A stretch of 51,005 nt of DNA from Hespellia sp. (GTDB lineage: Bacteria > Bacillota > Clostridia > Lachnospirales > Lachnospiraceae), in the NCBI GenBank assembly GCA_028694105.1, contig JAQUUC010000020.1, positions 1-51,005 on the forward strand. Reading direction: 5' to 3'. The notes below the pieces were generated by a model. The model did no database searches, was not told where the DNA came from, and was given only the letters and a program-made list of their open reading frames with translations. The position numbers were made by a program, and so were the translations under genes. Positions 23,466-30,807 of this stretch are shown one piece after another (position 1 is the stretch's first letter; the number at the start of each line of letters is the position of its first letter).

Positions 23466-24314
23466 TTACAGTGCCTGATTCAACAGCTTTTCTACATTCA
23501 CACGGCGGCTTTCATCCATCGTCTGTCTGAGAAGGAGCTTCACCTCCACATTGCTCATTTCCGGATGCTTTGCCAAAAGCAGCGCCACCGCACCCGACAC
23601 CACCGGCGTTGCCATTGATGTTCCGCTTTTTGTGCCATACCATTTATCCTGACAGGAAATAATTTTCGAACCCGGTGCAAGAATATCCGGTTTGATCACA
23701 CATTCTTCTGTCGGTCCGCGGCTGGAAGACGATAGCAGCTGATCCTTTTCCAAGGCTCCGACCGTAATGATTTTTTTACAGGTTCCCGGAATGGCGATGC
23801 TGTTCTCCTTCGGTCCATAGTTTCCTGCTGAAGCGACAACTACCATGCCCGCATCCCATAATTTTTCAACCCTCTGAATCAGTTTTTCGGAACTTTTTTT
23901 CGGAACATCCGGTTTTGTTCCCACCGAAATATTGACAATCCGAATCTGGTATCTCTGCTGATTGCGAAGCACCCACTCAATTCCACGCACGACATCACCG
24001 ATACTTCCATCCCCGTTCTCATCCAAGACCTTCACGATCACCAGTCCCGCCTTTGGCGCCATTCCGGCATATACACCGCCCGAGAGCATTCCATTTCCGG
24101 CAAGAATCCCTGCAACATGTGTCCCATGGCCGGAATCATCATATGGAACCCTTCTTTTATGCAGCACATCCTCAAATGCAATAATCCGCTTCCCGAAATC
24201 CGGATGCATCGAAATGCCGGTATCCAGAATTGCCGCACAGACTCCCTTCCCCATACAGCTGCGTGATTTGGTATCCCTGCACCAATAATGAATACTGTCT
24301 TTTACATTTTTCAT
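23466..24314 (-). CDS. Subtilisin-like serine protease (S8), intracellular type
   Basis: A 282-residue S8 peptidase. The catalytic Asp is in CAAILDTGISMHPDF (about residue 31), the His in DDSGHGTHVAGILAGNG (about 65), and the Ser in GTKSGTSMATPVVSGAVALL (about 235). The oxyanion Asn lies in VVASAGNYGP. There is no signal peptide or propeptide, and the N-terminus MKNVKDSIHYWCRD leads straight into the domain, suggesting cytoplasmic action or a non-classical route. It stands alone between ylxM and yqeY. Confidence 0.9.
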   Translation of the reverse strand: MKNVKDSIHYWCRDTKSRSCMGKGVCAAILDTGISMHPDFGKRIIAFEDVLHKRRVPYDDSGHGTHVAGILAGNGMLSGGVYAGMAPKAGLVIVKVLDENGDGSIGDVVRGIEWVLRNQQRYQIRIVNISVGTKPDVPKKSSEKLIQRVEKLWDAGMVVVASAGNYGPKENSIAIPGTCKKIITVGALEKDQLLSSSSRGPTEECVIKPDILAPGSKIISCQDKWYGTKSGTSMATPVVSGAVALLLAKHPEMSNVEVKLLLRQTMDESRRVNVEKLLNQAL

Positions 24315-24350
24315 AAAACACCTTTTTTATTAAGGTATTCGGCAGGCATG

Positions 24351-24393
24351 AAAAAAGCATCCTTCCCGCCTGAAATTCAAACACGAAGCATGC
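24351..24393 (-). terminator. Terminator after the GatB/YqeY gene
   Basis: On the minus strand GCATGCTTC and GAAGGATGC pair with one mismatch, followed by six T. It lies in the gap before the S8 protease gene. Confidence 0.7.
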
Positions 24394-24400
24394 CTTTTTT

Positions 24401-24838
24401 CTATTTACTCAGTTCAGAGACTACCTGATTGATTACTTTTCCGTCCGCTTTTCCTTTTAACTCACCCATAACAGCCTTCATGATCTGTCCTTTATTGCCC
24501 GTAGCAATAACATCGGCAAATTTCTCTGTCAGACACGCTCTGACTTCTTCCTCTGTCATCAGCTTTGGTGCGTAGGAAGAGACTATATCATAACGGTACT
24601 GATATTCTTCCAGCAAATCTGTTCTGTCTGCCGGACACGTATCAATCTGCTCTTTTACGGATTTTAATTCTTTCAGGATGACACGGTCAGCCATCGCCTC
24701 CGGAATATCGTCTCTGCATCCCTCATCAATTGCAGCCTTCTTGATTGCAGAAATCAGAGATGAGACTGCTTCCTTGCGAGGCTTGTCCTTTGCCTTCATC
24801 GCTGTTACCATATCTTTTCTCAATGCTTCTACTGTCAT
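24401..24838 (-). CDS. yqeY: GatB/YqeY domain protein
   Basis: A 145-residue helical protein: ALRKDMVTAMKAKDKPRKEAVSSLISAIKKA, the ILKELKSVKEQID tract and the C-terminal TGNKGQIMKAVMGELKGKADGKVINQVV, all typical of YqeY. The domain is shared with the tail of GatB and may bind tRNA; the precise role is not known. GAGGAATATAAA precedes the ATG. It is a single-gene unit with its own promoter and terminator. Confidence 0.92.
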   Translation of the reverse strand: MTVEALRKDMVTAMKAKDKPRKEAVSSLISAIKKAAIDEGCRDDIPEAMADRVILKELKSVKEQIDTCPADRTDLLEEYQYRYDIVSSYAPKLMTEEEVRACLTEKFADVIATGNKGQIMKAVMGELKGKADGKVINQVVSELSK

Positions 24839-24886
24839 TTTATATTCCTCATTTCTTTTTATTATATGAAATCAAATTCAAAGAGT

Positions 24887-24915
24887 ATTATACACCTATT
24901 CCACCGCACCGACAA
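24887..24915 (-). promoter_or_regulatory. Promoter of yqeY
   Basis: On the minus strand: -35 TTGTCG (24910-24915), 17-bp spacer, -10 TATAAT (24887-24892). A second TATAAT lies closer to the gene without a good -35. Confidence 0.6.
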
Positions 24916-25026
24916 CCGCTTACGTTTTAAATAACTAAAATTTCAAATTCTTTTGAAACACTTTCCATGTAAGCTGCATATTATGGAACTGTAAACAAAC
25001 ATATTAGTAATATGGAGGATTTTAAC

Positions 25027-25254
25027 ATGAGCGATTTAAGTGCTACAAACTGCGGATGCGGCTGTGATTCAGGCAACGGATTATTTGGTGGTTCTAACTC
25101 TTGTCTGTGGATTATCATTTTGTTATTCTGCTGCGGCGGATGCGGTGGAAATGGATTTGGAAAAGGTGGGGATTGTGGTGGAAACGACAGTTGTTTGTGG
25201 ATTATCCTTCTTCTCCTTTTCTGTGGCGGAAATGATTGTGGCTGCGGCTGCTAA
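25027..25254 (+). CDS. High-cysteine small protein (chorion class HCB 13-like)
   Basis: A 75-residue Cys/Gly-rich protein starting MSDLSATNCGCGCDSG, with GGAGG eight bases before this ATG. It has two copies of a unit: SCLWIIILLFCCGGCGGNG and SCLWIILLLLFCGGNDCGCGC, each a short hydrophobic stretch flanked by Cys/Gly clusters. Similar proteins in Lachnospiraceae are annotated 'chorion class high-cysteine HCB protein 13'; no function is known. The hydrophobic units could sit in a membrane, and the Cys clusters could bind metal or form disulfides. It is a single-gene unit ending at a perfect terminator. Confidence 0.8.
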   Translation: MSDLSATNCGCGCDSGNGLFGGSNSCLWIIILLFCCGGCGGNGFGKGGDCGGNDSCLWIILLLLFCGGNDCGCGC

Positions 25255-25266
25255 TCATAATGTTTC

Positions 25267-25310
25267 AAAAGGATGCAGCCGGGAACTTCCGGCTGCATCC
25301 TTTTGTTTGT
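25267..25310. terminator. Bidirectional terminator between two small genes
   Basis: A perfect 16-bp stem (25267-25282 with 25289-25304) with a six-base loop starts with AAAA and ends with TTTT. It can therefore stop the plus-strand high-cysteine gene and the minus-strand small gene at 25324-25464. Confidence 0.9.
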
Positions 25311-25323
25311 CATAACGTATGCT

Positions 25324-25464
25324 CTAGCTGCTTTTTTCCTTCTCCTGTTCTTTCTTCTGGTCCGTTTCTTTGGTTTTGTCTTCTGTCATTCGTTTTCTCC
25401 TCTTTTGCATACATACTTCATCTATTTCATAAACTGCATTACCATCAATAATAAAACGAGTCAT
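25324..25464 (-). CDS. Small hypothetical protein, 46 residues
   Basis: The frame ATG 25462-25464 to TAG 25324-25326 encodes MTRFIIDGNAVYEIDEVCMQ followed by a very basic, then Lys/Glu-rich tail ending KEKSS. A strong RBS (AAGGAGAAAGGAAG) precedes the ATG, AT-rich -10-like sequence (TATAATATAAT, about 25492-25502) lies upstream, and a terminator follows. The gene is below usual length cut-offs. It may be a conserved Lachnospiraceae microprotein; the function is unknown. Confidence 0.6.
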   Translation of the reverse strand: MTRFIIDGNAVYEIDEVCMQKRRKRMTEDKTKETDQKKEQEKEKSS

Positions 25465-25571
25465 CTTCCTTTCTCCTTCCATTCATTTTATATTATATTA
25501 TATGCAGCTGCTGGTCTTTTTTTATGGGGAAACTCATATATATTTACAACGTTTCAGGAAAAGGAGGATAT

Positions 25572-25988
25572 ATGGACGAGAAACCGGTTACTCTCTTTGA
25601 TGAATTAATTACGCCACCGTCTCTGCAGATTTTAAAGCTTTTTATTCCGTATGTTCCTCCCGAACAGCAGAAAACACTTGCCATCTACGAAAAGTATTTA
25701 GAATTCCAATCCACCATCGAATTCTTTCAGAAAAAGCAGAATTCGATCCATATACAGTCAGAGACTTCTGAGGAATTAACTTTTTCTACAATTTTTGAAA
25801 AAATGAAGCCCTATCTGAGTGGTCACGAAAAGGAAATGGTTGATTCCATTTCAAATGCAATGAATATGATGGAAATGATGAAACAATTTCAGGAAATGGA
25901 GAATGATGCAGATGAACGAATGGATGAACAATCCCCTGCTAAAGAATATGGATCCGAAGAAACTGAAGCTGATCAGGACTGCTTCTGA
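25572..25988 (+). CDS. Hypothetical protein, acidic C-terminus
   Basis: 138 residues starting MDEKPVTLFDELITPPSLQILKLFIPYVPPEQQ; AAAAGGAGGATAT precedes the ATG. The protein is predicted helical, with a Met-rich amphipathic segment MNMMEMMKQFQEM (about residues 97-109) and an acidic tail ending in EETEADQDCF. No known domain is recognised. It overlaps the next gene by 86 bp in another frame, and the pair lies just upstream of truA, so the two are probably co-translated partners. Confidence 0.75.
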   Translation: MDEKPVTLFDELITPPSLQILKLFIPYVPPEQQKTLAIYEKYLEFQSTIEFFQKKQNSIHIQSETSEELTFSTIFEKMKPYLSGHEKEMVDSISNAMNMMEMMKQFQEMENDADERMDEQSPAKEYGSEETEADQDCF

Positions 25989-26196
25989 GAAAGCCGAAGG
26001 CAAAACGGGAAAAGAACTCGGAAATATCATGATGGCTCTGATTGTGAATGCAAAAAAGCAGGGAATCTCCTTTACGACCGACGAGTTTTCCTGTATCTTA
26101 TGTCTCTTAAAAGAAGGAAAAACCAAGAAAGAACAGGCTGAAATTGACCACATGATTGATTTTGCACGTTCTGTTATGAAAAAAAATATGCTATAA
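25903..26196 (+). CDS. Hypothetical helical protein
   Basis: Up to 97 residues. Three ATG codons lie at 25903-25914, with GGAG just upstream, so the exact start is uncertain. The sequence NEWMNNPLLKNMDPKKLKLIRTASEKAEGKTGKELGNIMMALIVNAKKQGISFTTDEFSCILCLLKEG looks like a compact helical domain. No family is recognised. It overlaps the preceding gene, and its last codons overlap an extended -10 element for truA. Confidence 0.7.
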   Translation: MMQMNEWMNNPLLKNMDPKKLKLIRTASEKAEGKTGKELGNIMMALIVNAKKQGISFTTDEFSCILCLLKEGKTKKEQAEIDHMIDFARSVMKKNML

Positions 26197-26197
26197 T
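26189..26197 (+). promoter_or_regulatory. Extended -10 promoter for truA
   Basis: TGC-TATAAT (26189-26197) is an extended -10 at the end of the preceding gene. Predicted initiation is near 26204, immediately before the palindrome at 26206-26230. Confidence 0.5.
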
Positions 26198-26205
26198 GTA
26201 CGCAA

Positions 26206-26230
26206 TGGCAATAAGCAGTGCTTATTGCCA
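26206..26230. promoter_or_regulatory. Perfect palindrome at the truA promoter
   Basis: TGGCAATAAGCA and TGCTTATTGCCA are exact 12-bp inverted arms around a single G. The palindrome lies at the predicted start of transcription of truA, which suits an operator for a dimeric repressor. It could instead form a 5' mRNA hairpin. Confidence 0.55.
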
Positions 26231-26265
26231 ACGGAAAAGATGTATCACATAAAAAGGAGTATCAC

Positions 26266-27012
26266 ATGAAAAACTATAAATTAGAAATAGAATACGACGG
26301 AAGCCGCTATCAGGGCTGGCAGCGGCTTGGAAAAGGAGAATCAGGCAATACCATTTCGAATAAATTACTCGAAGTCATTGAAAAAATGACAGATGAAAAG
26401 GCAGAGCTTTTTTGCGGCGCACGAACTGAGGTCGGTGTACACGCACATCTTCAGGTCGCAAACTTTAAAACCAGCAAAAACCTCACGCCACTTGAAGTAA
26501 AACGTTACTTAAACCGCTATCTTCCAATGGATATCGCAGTTTTAAGCGCAGAACTTGTGCCGGAGCGTTTCCATGCCGCATTAAATGCCGTATCCAGAAC
26601 CTATCTCTACCGTATCTCTACCGCCGATGTTCCAAATGTATTCGAGCGCAAGTATACCTATTATAATTTCCGCAGGCTAGATCTGGATTCCATGAAAAAA
26701 GCAGCCCTTCTGCTTGTCGGGAAGCATGACTTCAAGAATTTTTCAACGGCAAAACGCGCCAAATCCAGTGAACGGGATATCAAAGATATTGACATCTATG
26801 ATGACGGAGACGAAATCCAGATTACAATTACTGCAAATGATTTTCTGCACAACATGGCGCGTCTGATAATCGGAACGCTGATCGATATCGGAAATGGAAA
26901 TCGAAAAGCGGATACGATTGATTCCATCTTCTTTGGAAGCGAATCTCCTGCAGCGCCTTGCGATGCCAAAGGATTATATCTGGAATCCGTAGCCTACCCG
27001 AAAGAATCTTAA
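26266..27012 (+). CDS. TruA-like pseudouridine synthase, catalytic Asp replaced by Glu
   Basis: A 248-residue TruA-family protein starting MKNYKLEIEYDGSRYQGWQR; AAAAAGGAGTATCAC precedes the ATG. Family motifs are present: RTYLYRI, GKHDFKNFS, NDFLHNMARLIIGTLIDIGNGN and APCDAKGLYLESVAYP. The active-site loop normally reading RTDAGVHA is RTEVGVHA, so the nucleophilic Asp is Glu55. Asp is invariant in active pseudouridine synthases, so this is probably a divergent paralogue binding RNA or having altered chemistry; a canonical truA would be expected elsewhere in the genome. It converges on the patatin gene with only three bases between stop codons. Confidence 0.85.
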   Translation: MKNYKLEIEYDGSRYQGWQRLGKGESGNTISNKLLEVIEKMTDEKAELFCGARTEVGVHAHLQVANFKTSKNLTPLEVKRYLNRYLPMDIAVLSAELVPERFHAALNAVSRTYLYRISTADVPNVFERKYTYYNFRRLDLDSMKKAALLLVGKHDFKNFSTAKRAKSSERDIKDIDIYDDGDEIQITITANDFLHNMARLIIGTLIDIGNGNRKADTIDSIFFGSESPAAPCDAKGLYLESVAYPKES

Positions 27013-27015
27013 ACT

Positions 27016-27873
27016 TTATCTGGTCAGATATTTCATCAGGTTATCGTACTCTTTTTCCATGAGCTGATAACCATGATTATAAAAATTCATCAGCGTATCT
27101 GTATTACGCTCCAGTCTCGAGACCACCGGAATTTGTGGGCGAAGCACGAATATCTTCCCTTCCTGCTCCAGCTCATGGATTCTTTTGATTGTCTCATTGT
27201 ACACGAAACTTCTTCTTAGAATTGTGCGCACGAGCTGCGGCCTTGTCTTATATGCATGTCGAAACAGATGCTCCATTGGTTTGGACGGTCTGGATTTGCG
27301 GTATCCCGGATTCTGTGTCAGAATCACAACCACCTTTTCATTTCCATATTCCATCGCACGTCCAATAGGGATCGAATCTGCCAGTCCGCCGTCCAAATAA
27401 GGGATTCCGTCAATCTCCACCATCGGACAGATGAGCGGCATACTCGATGACGCTCTGGTCATCTTCAGCAGCTTCGCGCCATCCTCATATTCTGACATAT
27501 ACTCTGCTTTTCCATTATCGCAGTTCGTTGTTACAATTTCACATCGGCTCTCTGACGCAAAAAAAGTATCGTAATCAAACGGAATCAGTTCATTTGGATA
27601 TTTGTCAAACACCATATCCATATTCATCAGACTTTTTTCTTTTAACCCTTTTCGAATTCCGTAATAATAATTCAGCTCTTTCTCTGAATGAATCATACAG
27701 TCTCTCGTTCTTCCAATCTGCTTCGAAACATAATCCACTGCATTACACGCCCCCGCAGAAACACCTATCACATCAGAAAAAAATACATCCTTTTCCATTA
27801 AATAATCTAAAGCTCCCGCTGTGAAGACGCCTCTTGTCGCTCCGCCTTCCAGCACAATTGTTGCTTTTTCCAT
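27016..27873 (-). CDS. Patatin-like phospholipase
   Basis: A 285-residue patatin-family acyl hydrolase starting MEKATIVLEGGATRGVFTAGALDYL. The oxyanion loop is GGATRGVF, the nucleophile elbow is IGVSAGA (Ser at about residue 42) and the catalytic Asp is in PYLDGGLADSIP. Its probable role is lipid or phospholipid hydrolysis in the cytoplasm, as in E. coli YjjU-like proteins. Earlier in-frame codons overlap the promoter, so this ATG is used even though the RBS (GGGAAG) is modest. Confidence 0.9.
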   Translation of the reverse strand: MEKATIVLEGGATRGVFTAGALDYLMEKDVFFSDVIGVSAGACNAVDYVSKQIGRTRDCMIHSEKELNYYYGIRKGLKEKSLMNMDMVFDKYPNELIPFDYDTFFASESRCEIVTTNCDNGKAEYMSEYEDGAKLLKMTRASSSMPLICPMVEIDGIPYLDGGLADSIPIGRAMEYGNEKVVVILTQNPGYRKSRPSKPMEHLFRHAYKTRPQLVRTILRRSFVYNETIKRIHELEQEGKIFVLRPQIPVVSRLERNTDTLMNFYNHGYQLMEKEYDNLMKYLTR

Positions 27874-27911
27874 ATATGTTTTACTTCCCTTCTTCTTTTT
27901 AACTATCCACA

Positions 27912-27940
27912 ATTATAACGGTATTTTTTCTGTTTGTAAA
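27912..27940 (-). promoter_or_regulatory. Promoter of the patatin gene
   Basis: On the minus strand: -35 TTTACA (27935-27940), 17-bp spacer, -10 TATAAT (27912-27917), which supports the ATG at 27873. Confidence 0.7.
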
Positions 27941-28001
27941 ATTAAATTCCGGTAAGTTTTTATAAATTTTATAATATAAGAAGAAACATATTTAAGAATC
28001 C

Positions 28002-28030
28002 TTGCTATTGTCAGATTCTCATGTTATTAT
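28002..28030 (+). promoter_or_regulatory. Possible promoter of the ABC-F gene
   Basis: -35 TTGCTA (28002-28007), 17-bp spacer, -10 TATTAT (28025-28030). The leader to the start codon is about 80 nt with no clear terminator. Confidence 0.45.
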
Positions 28031-28114
28031 AACAAAGTATGCAAACATGCGGATTTGCTCAGCATTTCCCCGTATGTATAACTTAAAATTTATAGTATGA
28101 TCAAGGAGAAAACA

Positions 28115-29746
28115 ATGATTAGTGCAAGTAATATTACACTTCGTGTCGGTAAGAAGGCTTTATTCGAAGATGTAAACATTAAATTTACAGAGGGTAACTG
28201 CTACGGTATGATCGGTGCGAACGGTGCCGGTAAATCCACATTTTTAAAAATATTATCAGGAAATTTAGAACCCACCAACGGTGACATCATCATCACACCG
28301 GGCGAACGTCTCTCTTTCCTGCAGCAGGACCATTTCAAATATGACGAATTTCTGGTTCTCGATACCGTCATTATGGGAAATGCCAGACTTTACGAAATCA
28401 TGAAGGAAAAAGAAGCGATTTATGCAAAAGAAGATTTCACCGATGAAGATGGTATGAAAGCCAGTGAATTAGAAGGTGAATTCGCTACCATGAACGGATG
28501 GGAAGCGGAATCCGATGCCGCCACCCTTTTAAACGGTCTTGGAATCGACACCGACCTTCATTACAAATACCTGAAAGATTTAACCGGCGCTGAGAAGGTC
28601 AAAGTACTTCTTGCACAGGCTTTATTCGGCAATCCGGATATTCTGCTTCTCGATGAGCCGACCAACCATTTGGACTTGGATGCAATTGCCTGGTTAGAGG
28701 AATTCTTAATTAACTTTGAAAACACGGTTATCGTGGTATCCCATGACCGTTACTTCTTAAATAAGGTCTGCACGCAGATTGCGGATATCGACTACGGCAA
28801 GATTCAGTTATATGCCGGTAACTATGATTTCTGGTACGAGTCCAGCCAGCTGATGCTCCGCCAGATGAAGGAAGCCAACAAGAAAAAAGAAGAAAAGATC
28901 AAGGAATTACAGGACTTTATCTCACGATTCAGTGCCAACGCTTCCAAATCAAAGCAGGCAACCTCACGTAAGAAAGCGCTCGAGAAGATCGAGCTGGATG
29001 ATATTCGTCCTTCCAGCCGTAAATACCCTTACATCGATTTCAGACCGGAGCGCGAGATTGGAAATGAAGTACTTGCCGTAGAAGGTCTCTCTAAGACCAT
29101 CGATGGTGTAAAAATCTTAGATAATCTTGAATTCACGATCAACCGTGAAGATAAGGTTGCATTCGTCGGCGGCAATGAGTTAGCCAAGACCGTATTATTC
29201 AAAATCTTAATCGGCGAGATGGAGCCGGATGAAGGAACTTATAAATGGGGCGTAACAACTTCACAGGGATACTTCCCGAAAGACTTTGGGAAAGAATTTG
29301 ATAACGATTATACCATTACCGAATGGCTGACACAGTTCTCCGAGAACAAGGATGCCACCTATGTCCGTGGTTTCCTCGGAAGAATGCTTTTTGCAGGTGA
29401 TGACGGTGTCAAGAAGTTAAAGGTATTATCCGGTGGCGAGAAGGTGCGCTGTCTTCTTTCAAAAATGATGATTTCCGCAGCAAATGTTCTCATTTTAGAT
29501 GAGCCGACCAACCACTTAGATATGGAATCCATCACTGCACTGAACAACGGCATGATTAAGTTCCCGGGCGTTCTGCTCTTCTCTTCACGAGATCATCAGA
29601 TTGTTGAGACAACGGCCAACCGTATCATGGAGATTGTTCCGGGCGGTAAATTGATCGACAAGATCAGTACTTATGACGAATACCTTGAAAACGATGAGAT
29701 GGCAAGAAAACGCCAGACTTACACCATGGATGAAGAAGACAATTAA
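28115..29746 (+). CDS. ABC-F family ribosome-associated ATPase (YkpA/YbiT type)
   Basis: A 543-residue soluble protein with two nucleotide-binding domains and no membrane segment. Start MISASNITLRVGKKALFED follows CAAGGAGAAAACA. Domain 1 has GANGAGKST and LLLDEPTNHLDLDAIAWLE. A charged linker follows (MKEANKKKEEKIKELQDFISRFSANASKSKQATSRKKALEKIELDDI). Domain 2 has LSGGEKVRCLLSKMM and LILDEPTNHLDMESITALN, but its P-loop reads GGNELAKTVL, a known variant in this subgroup. These proteins act on the ribosome; antibiotic resistance is not indicated. luxS follows 18 bp later. Confidence 0.92.
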   Translation: MISASNITLRVGKKALFEDVNIKFTEGNCYGMIGANGAGKSTFLKILSGNLEPTNGDIIITPGERLSFLQQDHFKYDEFLVLDTVIMGNARLYEIMKEKEAIYAKEDFTDEDGMKASELEGEFATMNGWEAESDAATLLNGLGIDTDLHYKYLKDLTGAEKVKVLLAQALFGNPDILLLDEPTNHLDLDAIAWLEEFLINFENTVIVVSHDRYFLNKVCTQIADIDYGKIQLYAGNYDFWYESSQLMLRQMKEANKKKEEKIKELQDFISRFSANASKSKQATSRKKALEKIELDDIRPSSRKYPYIDFRPEREIGNEVLAVEGLSKTIDGVKILDNLEFTINREDKVAFVGGNELAKTVLFKILIGEMEPDEGTYKWGVTTSQGYFPKDFGKEFDNDYTITEWLTQFSENKDATYVRGFLGRMLFAGDDGVKKLKVLSGGEKVRCLLSKMMISAANVLILDEPTNHLDMESITALNNGMIKFPGVLLFSSRDHQIVETTANRIMEIVPGGKLIDKISTYDEYLENDEMARKRQTYTMDEEDN

Positions 29747-29764
29747 GAAAGAGGGAATATTCTC

Positions 29765-30244
29765 ATGGAAAAGATTACAAGTTTTACAATCAATCATTTA
29801 TCTCTGCAGCCGGGCATCTATGTCTCGAGAAAAGATCCTGTCGGAGATCAGGTAATTACTACCTTTGATTTAAGAATGACAAGTCCCAATGAAGAACCTG
29901 TCATGAATACAGCCGAGATGCATACAATTGAGCATCTCGCTGCTACTTTTTTGAGAAATCATGAGGTATATGGCAGCAAAACAATTTACTTCGGTCCCAT
30001 GGGATGCCGCACAGGATTCTATCTGCTGCTTTCCGGAGATTATGAGTCCCGTGATATCGTCCCACTTATGAAGGAGATGTATGAGTTCATTGCTTCCTTC
30101 GAAGGAGACGTACCGGGAGCCTCCGCCAGAGACTGTGGAAATTATCTGGACATGAATCTTCCAATGGCGAGATATTTAGCAGCGAAATATTTAGATGAGG
30201 TCCTAAACCATATAGACGATTCGCGCCTTGTATATCCTTTCTAA
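29765..30244 (+). CDS. luxS: S-ribosylhomocysteine lyase
   Basis: A 159-residue enzyme that cleaves S-ribosylhomocysteine to homocysteine and the AI-2 precursor. The metal-binding HTIEH (about residues 53-57) and the catalytic Cys in YFGPMGCRTGFYLLL (about 83) are present. The third metal ligand Cys is in SARDCGNYLDMNL. GAGGG lies nine bases before the ATG. It is probably co-transcribed with the ABC-F gene and ends in a hairpin shared with the convergent DUF5662 gene. Confidence 0.97.
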   Translation: MEKITSFTINHLSLQPGIYVSRKDPVGDQVITTFDLRMTSPNEEPVMNTAEMHTIEHLAATFLRNHEVYGSKTIYFGPMGCRTGFYLLLSGDYESRDIVPLMKEMYEFIASFEGDVPGASARDCGNYLDMNLPMARYLAAKYLDEVLNHIDDSRLVYPF

Positions 30245-30279
30245 AGATAGCTTTTTACGCCTTCTTTAGAATTCTTTTT
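30239..30279 (+). terminator. Terminator of luxS overlapping the end of the DUF5662 gene
   Basis: TTCTAAAGA (30239-30247) pairs with TCTTTAGAA (30263-30271), followed by TTCTTTTTC. It contains the end of luxS and the stop of the convergent gene. Confidence 0.65.
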
Positions 30280-30788
30280 CGGATATAAGCAAATGTCCGG
30301 CGTTCTCCGTGGTCTGCAAGCATGCGCAGCATTCCCTCGAGAAGTCTCTCGGTGTCCGGATGAATCACATAATAGCCTCTGCCCCGCTCGAAATATGCCA
30401 GAGGTGCTTTGTCTGTATAGCTTTCGCCCATATAAACCTTGCTGGCCGCGATTCGGTCCATAACCATCTCCACCACATACTTCGTCGGCATCTTCATTCC
30501 GGCAAGAATCTTATCGTCCTCCATGCTGTAATCAATCCAGTACTCGTAATGATGCTTATTCCTTCCTTTATGATGCAGCCATGCCGACGAATATCCCAGA
30601 GCCTCACGCTCGGCATTATTCGGGCTGCGTGTACCCTGATAATATTTGCAGCCCACATGAAATTCTGTCCATGTATATTTCGACAAGTCATGTAAAAGTC
30701 CCTGTCTGTATAATCCTACCTGAAAGCACCCGTCCATCACCAAAAGTTTATGTCTCGTAATCGTGCAAAAATGCTGCCAAACTTTCAT
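30255..30788 (-). CDS. DUF5662 family protein (HD-like His/Asp motif)
   Basis: A 177-residue protein. The start MKVWQHFCTITRHKLLVMDGCFQVGLYRQGLLHDLSKYTWTEFHVGC shows the HD pair (LLHDLSKY). A further His set, SSAWLHHKGRNKHHYEYWID, could bind metal. MPTKYVVEMVMDRIAASKVY is conserved in this family. Proteins of this kind are widespread in gut clostridia and may be distant HD-type hydrolases; no activity is known. It follows the GH13-like gene by 19 bp. Confidence 0.85.
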   Translation of the reverse strand: MKVWQHFCTITRHKLLVMDGCFQVGLYRQGLLHDLSKYTWTEFHVGCKYYQGTRSPNNAEREALGYSSAWLHHKGRNKHHYEYWIDYSMEDDKILAGMKMPTKYVVEMVMDRIAASKVYMGESYTDKAPLAYFERGRGYYVIHPDTERLLEGMLRMLADHGERRTFAYIRKRILKKA

Positions 30789-30807
30789 CTCTTCCGCTCA
30801 CTTTCTA

